A stretch of DNA of 64,000 nt, taken from JAGWBF01 sp963663025. Lineage in GTDB: Bacteria > Chloroflexota > Dehalococcoidia > Lucifugimonadales > JAGWBF01. The notes below the pieces were generated by a model. It did no database searches and was not told the origin of the DNA. It saw only the letters and a list, made by a program, of their open reading frames with translations. The translations under genes and the position numbers were made by a program. This document shows, piece after piece, positions 16,586 through 25,928 of the stretch (its first letter is position 1; every line of letters starts with the position of its first letter). The stretch is from positions 124,001-188,000 of the forward strand of contig OY760073.1 in assembly GCA_963663025.1 (NCBI GenBank), in the 5' to 3' direction.

Positions 16586-19384
16586 ATGACCAGCGAACTT
16601 TCCCAGACTCCTGCCATGCTGCCCCTGGAACAGGCGCCCCGCCTGATGATCATCGATGGGCATGCCCTGGTGCACCGCTCCTGGAACGCCATTCGCATGC
16701 GTCAGCAGCTCTCGGTGAGCTCCACCGGCGAAGACGTCACCGCTGTTTTCGGCTTCAACAACACATTCCTTCGGGCCATAGGGGACTGGAACCCGACTCA
16801 TATTGCCATGGCCTACGACATGCCCGGCCCAACCTTCCGCCACGAGCGGTTCAAAGAGTACAAGGCCCAGCGCCCGGATTTGGCGCCCGAACTGATTCCC
16901 CAGTTCGACCGTGTGAAGCAGCTCATGGGCGCCTTCAACGTGCCCGTTTACGAGGTGGAGGGATACGAGGCGGATGATGTGATCGGCACCCTGTGCCGCC
17001 ATGCCGAGGAGCAGGGGGTTGAAACCATCATCCTGACGGGGGACACGGACACCTTCCAGCTGGTTTCGCCCTGGGTGAGGGTGGCCCTGTACCACAGCGT
17101 CCAGGACCGGAAGGTGTACGACGTGGCGGAGGTGAAGGCGCGCTACGGAGGCCTTGGCCCCGAATTGCAGCCCGACATCAAGGCGCTGAAAGGAGATACG
17201 TCTGACAACATACCCGGCGTTCCCGGCGTGGGGGACAAGACTGCGGTCAAGCTGGTGGCCCAGTTCGGGACGCTGGAAGACCTTTACAGCAACATAGATT
17301 CGGTGGAGCCGGTGAAGCTGCGGGATAACCTGCGGGCCAACCAGGAGCGGGCCATGGAGGGCAAGTTCCTGACCACCATCGCAAGGGATGCGCCGGTGAC
17401 CCTGGACATGGAGCAATGCCGTTTCTGGAACTATGACCGCCGAAACATAGTGGAGCTGTTCCGGGAGCTGGAGTTCCGAGGCGTGGACCGCATCCCCGAC
17501 CCGTCGGCGTCCGCGTCGCCGTCCAGCGTCGGACCCGATGCTCCTGCAACGGCTATTTCGGCGGGGCCTGTGGCAGGGCAGCCGTCGGAGGTGGATTACC
17601 AGGTGGTAGATTCCATGGAGAAGCTGGAGCAGATGGTTGCTGAGCTGGCTGCCGGCCCCTACTACGCCTTCGACACCGAGACCACCAGCCTGGACCCGAT
17701 GCAGGCGGGCTTGGTAGGCCTCAGCTTCTCCAGCGCGCCGGGCAAGGCTTGGTACGTGCCCGTGGGACACCGGGAGGGCGACCAGCTCCCCCTGGAAGAG
17801 GTCATGGCCCGCCTGAGGCCCTTCATGCAGGGAGATGGCGTGGGTCAGACAGCCCACAACGCCAACTACGACCTGACAGTCCTGCAGAACTACGATGTCG
17901 TGCCGGGCAATGTGGACTTCGACACGATGATTGCGGCCCATCTGCTGGGCAAGAAGGCCATCGGGCTGAAGAACCTTGCCCTTGATATCTTGGGCGTGGA
18001 GATGACCCAAATATCCGAGCTGCTGGGAACGGGCAAGAAGCAGCTCTCCATGGATGCGGTGCCCGTCGAGAAGGCCGCGCCCTACGCCTGCGCCGACGCG
18101 GACATGACCGGACGCCTGCGTGGCGTGTTCGAGGAGCAGATAAACAGCGCGGGCTTCGCGGACTTGATGCAAAACGTAGAGATGCCCTTGGTGCCCGTGC
18201 TGGTGGAGATGCAGCGAAACGGCATCCTGGCGGAACGGGAGTCCCTGGACGCCATGTCCCTGAGCCTTGACCTCCAGCTTAAGGAGCTCGAGGTCAAGGC
18301 ATACGAATCGGTGGGGCACAATTTCAATCTAAACTCGCCCCAGCAGCTTAGCGACCTTCTCTTCCAGGAGCTGGGGCTGCCCAAGAGCAAGCGCACCAAG
18401 ACGGGCGCCTACTCTACGGATGCCAACTCCCTTGAGTTTCTGAAGGGGATGCACCCGGTTGTGGACGGCATCCTGGAGTACCGCCAGGTCTCCAAGCTCA
18501 AGTCCACCTATGTCGATTCCCTGCCCCTGCTGATAAATCCCCGCACCAACAGGCTGCACACCAGCTACAACCAGACAGGCTCCGCAACGGGACGAATCTC
18601 CAGCAACGACCCCAACCTGCAGAACATCCCCATCCGCACCGAGCTGGGCCGGGAGGTGCGCAAGGCTTTCGTGGCCGAGCAGGCCCCGGACTGGACCCTG
18701 CTGTCCGCCGACTACTCCCAGATCGAGCTGCGGGTGCTGGCCCACCTGTCCCAGGACCCCTACCTGCTGGAAGCCTTCCACCGGGGCGAGGACATCCACT
18801 CGGCAACGGCGTCCCTGATGTACGAGGTCGGCGTGGACGATGTGACGGCCGATATGCGCCGGATCGCCAAGGTGCTCAACTTCGGCGTCATCTACGGCCT
18901 GTCTCCCTACGGGATATCCCAGCAGACGGAGTTCGGGCCCGAGGAGGGCAAGAAGTTCATCGACAGCTACTTCGCCAGCTATCCCGGGATACGCAACTAC
19001 ATCGAGGAGACCAAGGCCCAGGCGAGGCACGACGGGTACGTTTCGACGGTGCTGGGACGCCGGCGGTACATCCCCGACATCGGCGCTTCCAACATGCATG
19101 TACGCCAGGCGGCCGAGCGGGTGGCGGTGAACATGCCCATCCAGGGCACGGCGGCGGACATCATGAAACTGGCGATGATCCGGGTGCACGACCGTATGCA
19201 CAGCGAGGGGATGCGTTCCCTGATGCTCCTCCAGGTGCACGATGAGCTGCTGTTCGAGACGCCCAAGGAGGAGCTGGAAACGCTGACGGAGGTGGTGCGG
19301 GAAGAGATGCCCCTGGCCTTGGAGCTGTCGGTGCCCCTGAAGGTGGATGTGAAGATGGGCTATAGCTGGGGAGACCTGGAGTAA
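16586..19384 (+). CDS. polA: DNA polymerase I
   Basis: Replication and repair polymerase, 932 residues. Three domains are visible. First, the 5'-nuclease (about 1-300): LMIIDGHALVHRSW, EGYEADDVIGTL and GDTSDNIPGVPGVGDKTA. Second, the 3'-5' proofreading exonuclease (about 330-530), whose acidic residues appear intact: AFDTETTSLDP, ANYDLTVL and YACADADMTGRL. Third, the polymerase domain: DYSQIELRVLAHLSQD (motif A), the finger helix around RRIAKVLNFGVIYGLSPYG and LLQVHDELLFE (motif C). It starts at ATG 16586. A TATAAT at 16502-16507 may be its -10 element, although I see no good -35. Confidence 0.97.
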   Translation: MTSELSQTPAMLPLEQAPRLMIIDGHALVHRSWNAIRMRQQLSVSSTGEDVTAVFGFNNTFLRAIGDWNPTHIAMAYDMPGPTFRHERFKEYKAQRPDLAPELIPQFDRVKQLMGAFNVPVYEVEGYEADDVIGTLCRHAEEQGVETIILTGDTDTFQLVSPWVRVALYHSVQDRKVYDVAEVKARYGGLGPELQPDIKALKGDTSDNIPGVPGVGDKTAVKLVAQFGTLEDLYSNIDSVEPVKLRDNLRANQERAMEGKFLTTIARDAPVTLDMEQCRFWNYDRRNIVELFRELEFRGVDRIPDPSASASPSSVGPDAPATAISAGPVAGQPSEVDYQVVDSMEKLEQMVAELAAGPYYAFDTETTSLDPMQAGLVGLSFSSAPGKAWYVPVGHREGDQLPLEEVMARLRPFMQGDGVGQTAHNANYDLTVLQNYDVVPGNVDFDTMIAAHLLGKKAIGLKNLALDILGVEMTQISELLGTGKKQLSMDAVPVEKAAPYACADADMTGRLRGVFEEQINSAGFADLMQNVEMPLVPVLVEMQRNGILAERESLDAMSLSLDLQLKELEVKAYESVGHNFNLNSPQQLSDLLFQELGLPKSKRTKTGAYSTDANSLEFLKGMHPVVDGILEYRQVSKLKSTYVDSLPLLINPRTNRLHTSYNQTGSATGRISSNDPNLQNIPIRTELGREVRKAFVAEQAPDWTLLSADYSQIELRVLAHLSQDPYLLEAFHRGEDIHSATASLMYEVGVDDVTADMRRIAKVLNFGVIYGLSPYGISQQTEFGPEEGKKFIDSYFASYPGIRNYIEETKAQARHDGYVSTVLGRRRYIPDIGASNMHVRQAAERVAVNMPIQGTAADIMKLAMIRVHDRMHSEGMRSLMLLQVHDELLFETPKEELETLTEVVREEMPLALELSVPLKVDVKMGYSWGDLE

Positions 19385-19387
19385 GTC

Positions 19388-20161
19388 ATGGACCTGGGCA
19401 TAAAGGAGAGAGTGGCGATAGTCACCGGAGGCAGCCGCGGCCTGGGTCGGATATCGGCGCTGGCCCTGGCCCGCGAGGGGGCCAAGGTGGCTATCTGCGG
19501 ACGAACGAAGAGCACCCTCGACGCCGCAGTTGATGAGCTAAAGGCCCAGGGCGTGAAAGCCATAAGGATTGTAGCGGACGTCGTCGAGCCCGAGGCTGCC
19601 GAGGCGGTATTCCGTGGGACCGAGGAAGCCTTGGGCCCGGTCGATATCCTGGTCAACAACGTGGGAGGACGCCGGGGCACAACCCTATCGGACACTTCCG
19701 AAGAGCAGTTCCGCAGCGGCATGGACCTGAACCTGTTTGGCGGTCTTCGGCTAATGCATCTGGCCATACCGGGGATGCGGGAGCGCCGCTGGGGGCGTAT
19801 CATCAACATCGCATCCATCTGGGGCCGGGAGCATGGAGGCTCGGTGGACTACATGGCGGGCAAGGCGGCCCTGATCGCCATGAGCAAGTACGCGGGCTTG
19901 GAGTACGTTAAGGACAACGTTCTGGTGAACTGCGTTGCGCCGGGGTCCATCATCTTCCCGGGTGGAAGCTGGGACCGCTACACTCAGAATAACCCCACCG
20001 AGGTGGTCAACGAGTTCATCAAGTGGAACCTGCCGGCGGGACGGTTCGGATGGCCCGAGCCCGTGGGCGACTTGGTGGCTTTCCTTGCGTCAGAGCGGGC
20101 CAGCTTGATAACCGGGGCCTGCATCAACATCGACGGAGGCCAGAGCAAGTCCTTATTCTAG
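19388..20161 (+). CDS. Short-chain dehydrogenase/reductase
   Basis: NAD(P)-dependent oxidoreductase of the classical SDR family, 257 residues. Rossmann glycine motif TGGSRGLG lies near residues 13-20, followed by NNVGG, the catalytic Ser/Tyr/Lys set (INIASIWG and SVDYMAGKAALIAM, YxxxK) and the C-terminal ITGACINIDGGQS. This last motif is typical of 3-oxoacyl-ACP reductase-like members. The substrate is not predictable. It begins four bases after the polA stop, so it may be expressed from the polA transcript. It is convergent with the next amidohydrolase gene. Confidence 0.9.
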   Translation: MDLGIKERVAIVTGGSRGLGRISALALAREGAKVAICGRTKSTLDAAVDELKAQGVKAIRIVADVVEPEAAEAVFRGTEEALGPVDILVNNVGGRRGTTLSDTSEEQFRSGMDLNLFGGLRLMHLAIPGMRERRWGRIINIASIWGREHGGSVDYMAGKAALIAMSKYAGLEYVKDNVLVNCVAPGSIIFPGGSWDRYTQNNPTEVVNEFIKWNLPAGRFGWPEPVGDLVAFLASERASLITGACINIDGGQSKSLF

Positions 20162-20176
20162 GGGCAGGTCTCTCGG

Positions 20177-21307
20177 CTACAGGTTGTAGAACCGGACCGG
20201 GTTGTCCCACAGGATCTTGGACTTGAACTCGTCGGTTACGTCGTCCGAATCTATGAGGCCCTTCAGCGTGTCGGGGAAGTACTCGATCACGTCGGGGTGC
20301 GGGTAGTCCGAGGCCCACATCAGGTTCTCTTCTCCCACGAGCCTCTGCAGCATAGGAATGGTCTCTTCGCCCGCCTCGCAGGATATGTAGCACTGGCCCC
20401 GCCGGAAGTACTCCGACGGCTTCTCTTTGCCCTGGTACCCCTGTCCGAAGTAGTCGTGGTCAACCTGCTTGTCCAGGCGGTCCAGCCAGTAGGGGAGCCA
20501 CCCGCAGCCCGACTCCAGGAAGGCGGCGTGCAGCTTGGGGAAGCGGTCGAACACGCCTTCCGAGGTCATGGATGCCATCGCGCCCATCTGCTCCATGGGA
20601 TGGCAGGTGGCGTGGCGGGTGAAGGAGTTGTCCACTCGCCCCCTGGCGTAGTAGGGCAGCTTCTCCTGCTGGCCCTCGTGGAAGCACACGGCCACGCCCG
20701 TCTCTTCGCAGATGGCGAACAAGGGGTCATAGTAGGGGTCGGACACCCGGCGGCCTCGCAGGGGGTTGGGGCGCCAGAATATGCCCCTCATACCCAGCTC
20801 GGTAGCGGCCCGGCGAAGCTCCTGCTCTGCGAGCTCTATGTCCTGCAAGGGAAGCAGGCACACGCCCTTCATGCGGTCAGGGTCGATGGAGCAGTAGTCG
20901 TACAGCCAGTTGTTGTATGCCCGGCACATTCCGGCCGCCAGCTCAGGGTCCAAGGTGTCATCGAAGGTAGCGTACAGGCCGATGCTGGTGAACAGGAATG
21001 CTACATCGACCCCTTCGACATCCATGTCGTGCAGGTAGGAAACGTTGTCGAACTTACGTGAGATGGCGTACTTGAACTTGCCCCGCCAGAAGGGGTTGTT
21101 CAGCATGCCCAGGGGGTTGACCTCCATGGGGCCGCCCCCAACCTTGCCCGAGCCCAAGCGCTGTCCCCCCATGAGGGTGCCGAAGGAGAACCAGCCTTCG
21201 GACTTGATGCCGTAGTGCTTGTAGGGCGCCTCCAGGTAGTCGTCCCACAGGGTCGCCGGCTCCATCACATGCCTGTCGCAGTCCATAACCTTGATGTTTC
21301 CTCGCAT
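20177..21307 (-). CDS. Amidohydrolase_2 family protein (paralog 1)
   Basis: A 376-residue TIM-barrel metal hydrolase or decarboxylase of the amidohydrolase_2 family. The N-terminal motif is KVMDCDRHVMEPATLWDDYL. The C-terminal part has GCGWLPYWLDRLDKQ and MWASDYPHPD, keeping the Asp that normally binds metal in strand 8. ATG 21307 is chosen because GGGAGGTCATC precedes it. A clear paralog lies divergently at 26159-27247, and the nurA-herA-methyltransferase cassette is located between the two. Substrate unknown; in this lineage such enzymes are often assigned to breakdown of aromatic or heterocyclic compounds, which is inference. Confidence 0.88.
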   Translation of the reverse strand: MRGNIKVMDCDRHVMEPATLWDDYLEAPYKHYGIKSEGWFSFGTLMGGQRLGSGKVGGGPMEVNPLGMLNNPFWRGKFKYAISRKFDNVSYLHDMDVEGVDVAFLFTSIGLYATFDDTLDPELAAGMCRAYNNWLYDYCSIDPDRMKGVCLLPLQDIELAEQELRRAATELGMRGIFWRPNPLRGRRVSDPYYDPLFAICEETGVAVCFHEGQQEKLPYYARGRVDNSFTRHATCHPMEQMGAMASMTSEGVFDRFPKLHAAFLESGCGWLPYWLDRLDKQVDHDYFGQGYQGKEKPSEYFRRGQCYISCEAGEETIPMLQRLVGEENLMWASDYPHPDVIEYFPDTLKGLIDSDDVTDEFKSKILWDNPVRFYNL

Positions 21308-21438
21308 GATGACCTCCCTGGAGTTGGTAAAATGACCATGCAGGCAGCCCAATTCGAGGCCTGCTCATATAACGGAATAGTAGCTATCCGGGCAACTTCC
21401 TGTCAAGCTGAAATAGCCTGACTATTGCCCCTCGTTCA

Positions 21439-21468
21439 TTGACCCATAAAGAACCCCAACCCTATACT
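21439..21468 (+). promoter_or_regulatory. Sigma70-type promoter of the nurA operon
   Basis: TTGACC at 21439-21444 and TATACT at 21463-21468 are separated by 18 bases. Both are near consensus, and the pair lies 46 bases upstream of the nurA ATG (21515). No palindrome that could be an operator is seen around it. Confidence 0.55.
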
Positions 21469-21514
21469 ACTGGAGTGCCAATCATGCAAACCCATAAGTC
21501 AGACTGTACCAACC

Positions 21515-22594
21515 ATGACCAGTCAACCATCACAGTACAACCACTTTAGGGATGCGCTCCGAGAGCGCAGGGACATCACCGATAGCTATCTAGAATTGGG
21601 AGGCATTCCCGAACTCGTCGGTCTATCAGCTCAAGCCGACGACCAAATCATCACCCGTATGCGTGGTCTCCTCGACCAACAGCCTGAGGGGATCTTCAAC
21701 CTTGCCGAATTTGCTCAACCGGCGTTGCCTCAAGCAAGGCACATCTATGTGGATAATCTTGTGGCAGCCGTGGATGGGACCAACGCGATTTCACCGCTAA
21801 GGTTTGTATCAGACACGCTCTATGCTACTGGTGTGGTTCGGGTTACCCCCGCTTCGGTGCATGAACCTAGAGCTAGTGTCACGCGGACTCGCGCAACCTC
21901 ATATAACCCAGCCAACAACCCTGACAGGCCCTGGAACGAGATCATCCAGGAATGGGCTGAGTACCTCCGCAGTGCCCGCGACAGTGAAATGTCATGGGTC
22001 AACACTTTTCGCGAATACGAAGAGCGTCAGATGGCTAGGGACTGGCTCGATATGGACAGCAACCACATTGTCCTCATAGACGGCCCCATATTGACTCAAA
22101 ACTTGCTCTCACAGGATGCTGCTCACGGTCTTTTGCAAGCGATAGCTTCCAGCAGTCGGGCCATTGGTTTCATCAAGGAACTGTCTGCCAATCCGCTGCT
22201 TGTGGCAATCGGCACAGCTCTTCAACCTGGAGAAGCATTCATACTCCAGCATTGGACGAATCTCCTCCAGGAGCGATTCAGGCATGACCAAGCGGCTATA
22301 GCTGAGTGGATTGCAGCCAACGCCAGCGACATCGTTCGTGTGATATACAAGACCCAACGGAAAGCCTATGCCATTGAGTGTAATGCCCCGCTTATATCCC
22401 TTGCTTTAGCCATCCTTGAACAGGACCCAGGTGGGCCTGCCGACCATAATATACCCATGCTTCTACAGATCGCAGACGCTCACGTGCAATCGCAGTTTAA
22501 CGGGCAAGCCGCCCGCGATGAAGCTCTAGCCAGGTTCTCAATCAATGACCCTGACCGCTTCACCGCACTCATCAGTGAACGGAGTCTACGATGA
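21515..22594 (+). CDS. nurA: NurA-like 5'-3' nuclease
   Basis: A 359-residue protein with the features of NurA, the nuclease that works with HerA in DNA end resection. NurA has an RNase H-like fold with scattered acidic catalytic residues. Here VAAVDGTNAISPLRF (Asp87), an acidic helix near residues 165-176 (REYEERQMARDWL), IVLIDGPIL (Asp189) and AIGFIKEL (Lys221) follow the family order. AYAIECNAP near 285-293 matches the C-terminal strand. The start ATG 21515 has no strong ribosome binding site. Its last four bases overlap the herA start (ATGA), so the two are translationally coupled. Base composition is more AT-rich than in the flanking genes. Confidence 0.75.
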   Translation: MTSQPSQYNHFRDALRERRDITDSYLELGGIPELVGLSAQADDQIITRMRGLLDQQPEGIFNLAEFAQPALPQARHIYVDNLVAAVDGTNAISPLRFVSDTLYATGVVRVTPASVHEPRASVTRTRATSYNPANNPDRPWNEIIQEWAEYLRSARDSEMSWVNTFREYEERQMARDWLDMDSNHIVLIDGPILTQNLLSQDAAHGLLQAIASSSRAIGFIKELSANPLLVAIGTALQPGEAFILQHWTNLLQERFRHDQAAIAEWIAANASDIVRVIYKTQRKAYAIECNAPLISLALAILEQDPGGPADHNIPMLLQIADAHVQSQFNGQAARDEALARFSINDPDRFTALISERSLR

Positions 22595-24165
22595 TCCAAC
22601 TCATTCAGATAGCGGATGAGCAAGGAACCTCTACCGACATTGTTAGGCTAGTTGGTTTGGACAGCCAGCCTCTGATACCGCTGTTCACATACTTGATATC
22701 GGAGAAGGACGGCGAACGGTTTCTGCTGCAGACGTCGACCCCCAATCGTAACCTTAGTCGGTTCTCCCCAAGTCCCTTTGACGTCATATCACTAACCCAA
22801 ATGCTAGTGCTCCTAGAGGATAGGGGATATAGCCCCGAGTCCTTGATATCTCAAATCCGGTTTTATGAGGCAAATGTCATAGCCCAGATCGACGCAGACG
22901 ATAGTCCACAAACTCCGGTAGTCAGACCTTCTACTGGAGCTATCGCTATCCGCGCCAATGCTGAGCAAGTAACTAGATATCTCCAGTTGCCCAATGCTAC
23001 CGACGACAACTTCAGGATCGGGGAAATAGCATATGGTGGGGATGTTGACCTCCCGGTAGCCTTAAATGAAAGGATCCTACAGCATCACATTCTGGTCGCG
23101 GGCTCCACAGGATCTGGAAAATCCAATCTTCTATCCAACATAGCGCATGTGGCGGACAATATGGGCCAGTGCATCATCCTCTTCGACCACAAGCCAGACC
23201 ACCAACACCACCATATGCCCAACCCACACCCTGAAGCTCGAAACCCGAGAGCCTTTTCTCAGGTGAACTATTGGACATTTAACCCACAGGACCCCAACTG
23301 GAATGCGCGCCTAGTAAGAACACGAGCTCGAGATTTACAGGCGGAACTTCTGGCGGCCACTGTATTTCACAGAGCCGGTGAGGAACTACAGGCAGAAAAC
23401 TTCTCTGCCATCATTGATGCCTATTCCCAAGATCATGAAGAATGGACCATCCAAGAGCTACGAAATTTCGTGCAACAAAGCGGCAATCATCAAATCAATA
23501 GCATGTTGGGCGATAACTTCCAAGTCGATCAAAGAACGATGGGAGCTATTAGGCGAAAACTTCGGTTCGGGCACAGCCGTATACCTTCCTTCATCGATCC
23601 CACCCCGCCAACCGATCTCTTTGGCACCCCCCAGCGCGAGGTCGCCGACGTAGACCAAATCTTCCAACCAGGGTTAAACGTCATCCGGATGGAGGAAAGG
23701 GACAAACGGGGCTATGCCCTGTTTTTGTCGCATCTATTGGAACAGGCAACAACCTTTCGCTCCCAGCCAGCTGGCCAAAATGGGAGCCCGCCTGACATTC
23801 TAGTTATCATAGATGAAGCTGCGGAGATTTTCACAGACGAATCGCCTTATCTAAGTCGCATAGCCACAGGCGAATTGAACTCCCGTATTCGTGTAGGCAG
23901 ATCGCTACACATTAGCTACGTGATTGCTGTCCAAGATGCCGGTGCCGTGCCTGCGACTACCCGCCAAAACCTCAATACGACCATTGTTGGTAGGCATCGT
24001 CACTTGAACGTTCTACGTGAAGCCATGCCTACAGCAGCTAGGGATATGCTCAACAACGCGGATAAGCTCGCGCCTGGTGAAATGCTTGTCGACTTCTTTG
24101 GCATAGCATCCATACTTCATGTGCGGGCAGATCGGTCGAGGTCGCAGCTCACAGTGATTGAATAG
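22591..24165 (+). CDS. herA: HerA-like hexameric DNA translocase/helicase
   Basis: ATPase of the FtsK/HerA superfamily, 524 residues. An N-terminal domain of about 150 residues precedes the P-loop HHILVAGSTGSGKSNL (Walker A at 171-178). Walker B is ILVIIDEAAEIF (about 403-414). The Arg-rich NSRIRVGRSLHISYVIAVQD stretch matches the sensor/arginine-finger region. HerA is known to form hexamers that power NurA in archaea and some bacteria. Here it overlaps nurA by four bases and is followed five bases later by a DNA methyltransferase, an arrangement more like a defence cassette than the archaeal repair operon with Mre11-Rad50. Confidence 0.85.
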   Translation: MIQLIQIADEQGTSTDIVRLVGLDSQPLIPLFTYLISEKDGERFLLQTSTPNRNLSRFSPSPFDVISLTQMLVLLEDRGYSPESLISQIRFYEANVIAQIDADDSPQTPVVRPSTGAIAIRANAEQVTRYLQLPNATDDNFRIGEIAYGGDVDLPVALNERILQHHILVAGSTGSGKSNLLSNIAHVADNMGQCIILFDHKPDHQHHHMPNPHPEARNPRAFSQVNYWTFNPQDPNWNARLVRTRARDLQAELLAATVFHRAGEELQAENFSAIIDAYSQDHEEWTIQELRNFVQQSGNHQINSMLGDNFQVDQRTMGAIRRKLRFGHSRIPSFIDPTPPTDLFGTPQREVADVDQIFQPGLNVIRMEERDKRGYALFLSHLLEQATTFRSQPAGQNGSPPDILVIIDEAAEIFTDESPYLSRIATGELNSRIRVGRSLHISYVIAVQDAGAVPATTRQNLNTTIVGRHRHLNVLREAMPTAARDMLNNADKLAPGEMLVDFFGIASILHVRADRSRSQLTVIE

Positions 24166-24170
24166 CTATT

Positions 24171-25250
24171 ATGGTTTCAAACTGGCGGGCCTATATCTCC
24201 AACAAGCGCACGGATGCCGGACGTGCAATCGTAGAGCAGGGTTGGCGCATCAGCGAAGCTAGGCAGAATCTCACCGAGATTAAGTTTCTAGAGATTCTTC
24301 GCGAAGTGGGCATCACTCCAAGAGACGCCCGAGTGCTCGAACATATTGGCCGGCGCGTTTCTCCGCTCCTAGAAGTCAGCCCAGCGGTCAAATTGCCCTA
24401 TCGCATCCGCACGCTGGAAGCCTTAGCAGATCTTTCAACTGAATCTCTTTTGAAGGCCGCTGCTGACCGAATGATCCATCCAGCCATGACTGACACGCAA
24501 ACCAAGATATTGCGAAACGCCCAGCCCAATCCTATCTCGCCGGTCATCAAGTCCACCGATAACTGGAACTTTAGCAAAGTGCAATGGACCCGCATAGACG
24601 ATGATGAAGGCTTCGGCTACATTCCAGGTGAAATATATGCGAATTGCCTTTGGTATTACGCCCGCGAGGGAGATACTGTTTTCGATCCAATGGCCGGCTC
24701 AGGCATGCTGCTTAGGGTTTGGGATGACCGCCTTTCATGGTTCAAAGACGACCCGTTCAATATCGAAGTCCTCATGTCGGACTTGATTCCTAGAGGACCT
24801 TATCAACAGCAGATAATCCAATGCGACTTGCTCGAAGAAAAGCCCGCTAAACAATCCGATTACATCATCATTGACCCACCATATTGTGGTCTTGTCGATG
24901 GTCAATACTCTGATTTGACCAACGACTTAGCCAACATGACACCGGAAGCTTGGATCAGCGCCATGCAACAAATCGCCAAGGAACTCCGCATTAGTCAGGC
25001 TCAAGGAGGGCGTTGTACTATCATTGTGCCCAATTCACGCACCATTACTACCGGAGAGAGGATTCTATTTCCAGAGATCATTCGTCGAACGTTTCAGGAC
25101 AGCGGATATCAGCTTTATGATGTTGCATACGCCTCCCGGCGCACACAGCAACGACAGGGTCGACGTATGGGCATCCTAAACAATACGGCCCGGCGAACGA
25201 GGGTGCCTATGGCGGACATTTCAGAGGTTCTCACTTTTGTCACTATCTGA
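24171..25250 (+). CDS. DNA methyltransferase (DPPY type) with N-terminal helical domain
   Basis: A 359-residue adenine- or cytosine-N4-type DNA methyltransferase. The SAM-binding motif FDPMAGSGML is at about 171-180 and the catalytic motif IIIDPPYCGL at 232-241. Motif I thus precedes motif IV, as in alpha/gamma classes. The first ~110 residues look helical, with SPAVKLPYRIRTLEALADL and MIHPAMT. This is reminiscent of the ParB-like helical region found fused to some phage and plasmid methylases. It has no restriction-enzyme partner other than NurA-HerA, with which it is co-directional and nearly contiguous. The recognition sequence cannot be read from the sequence. Confidence 0.85.
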   Translation: MVSNWRAYISNKRTDAGRAIVEQGWRISEARQNLTEIKFLEILREVGITPRDARVLEHIGRRVSPLLEVSPAVKLPYRIRTLEALADLSTESLLKAAADRMIHPAMTDTQTKILRNAQPNPISPVIKSTDNWNFSKVQWTRIDDDEGFGYIPGEIYANCLWYYAREGDTVFDPMAGSGMLLRVWDDRLSWFKDDPFNIEVLMSDLIPRGPYQQQIIQCDLLEEKPAKQSDYIIIDPPYCGLVDGQYSDLTNDLANMTPEAWISAMQQIAKELRISQAQGGRCTIIVPNSRTITTGERILFPEIIRRTFQDSGYQLYDVAYASRRTQQRQGRRMGILNNTARRTRVPMADISEVLTFVTI

Positions 25251-25347
25251 CGCCTCGATAGTCGCTGCAATCGAGAGTTTGGGGTACAAGCCAACCGGCG
25301 AGGAACCGGAAGAGAACGAAGAGCAGGAAGCCGAACCAAGTAGGTAG
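25237..25347 (+). CDS. Possible small acidic ORF or gene remnant after the methyltransferase
   Basis: A 36-codon frame from TTG 25237 overlaps the methyltransferase end and reads SIVAAIESLGYKPTGEEP followed by an acidic stretch ENEEQEAEPSR and stop. The composition is protein-like and helical then acidic, as in a C-terminal tail. It could be the remainder of a frameshifted or deleted gene, or chance. There is no convincing ribosome binding site. Confidence 0.25.
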   Translation: MSLSDASIVAAIESLGYKPTGEEPEENEEQEAEPSR

Positions 25348-25403
25348 ACCTACGAGAAGGGAATGTCCAAGCGCTTCACAGGCCAGCAGGAGAGGGCCAA
25401 GAC

Positions 25404-25928
25404 ATGGCCAAGAAAACCAAAGAAGAACTAAAGGCTGACATACAACGCATATTCCCAGAGCCGTACGAAGAGGATCCAGCCTCTACTCCTGAGCAAGTAT
25501 TGTGGTACGTCCAGATGCTAAGGGGCGTGTACGAACACCCAGACCACAGGATCAAGGAGATTCTCAAGGATTGGGCAATACATTCGTGGCATCTAATGCA
25601 CGACTGCTTGCAAGCTGACTGGCGTCACGAATGGCCATACAGTCTGTGCCATTACCTCGCAACCATAGGCAAGCACTACGAGGAACCAACGCAGTATCCC
25701 AGCGGTAACTTGTCTCTTGCGTTTAGGAGGCACAAAGGGTTCAGCAGCGCATTCTCGAATGAGTTTGCGCGTTCAGACTTCGTAATAACCGACAACGACT
25801 CAGGCATTGAGATCGCCTCGGTAGAGCTCATGCGAGTAGTCGGGGACAGGCTTGAGGCAGAGGTTTCTAGTTCGGCTCACCAGGCTAGTGACCACACGGA
25901 CGCATCCGATTCGCGGGCATGCAGTTAG
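25404..25928 (+). CDS. Unknown 174-residue protein at the end of the nurA-herA cassette
   Basis: No family recognised. The start ATG 25404 follows GGAGAGGGCCAAGAC. The protein is soluble, begins with a lysine-rich helix (MAKKTKEELKADIQRIF), and its middle is rich in His and Trp (HSWHLMHDCLQADWRHEWPY). It ends in a low-complexity Ser/Asp/His tail. Codon use resembles the preceding cassette rather than the GC-rich genes after 26 kb. It may be an accessory component of the NurA-HerA-methyltransferase set, but the 150-base gap means it could also be independent. Confidence 0.6.
   Translation: MAKKTKEELKADIQRIFPEPYEEDPASTPEQVLWYVQMLRGVYEHPDHRIKEILKDWAIHSWHLMHDCLQADWRHEWPYSLCHYLATIGKHYEEPTQYPSGNLSLAFRRHKGFSSAFSNEFARSDFVITDNDSGIEIASVELMRVVGDRLEAEVSSSAHQASDHTDASDSRACS

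Noticed and set aside
16415..18319. Very long minus-strand open frame continuing upstream from tsaD, antisense to polA (more than 600 extra codons).
   Set aside because: TsaD homologues begin at MPTRILGIETSC; the extension has a His/Gln/Gly-rich composition typical of the reverse of GC-rich coding sequence and polA on the other strand is certain.
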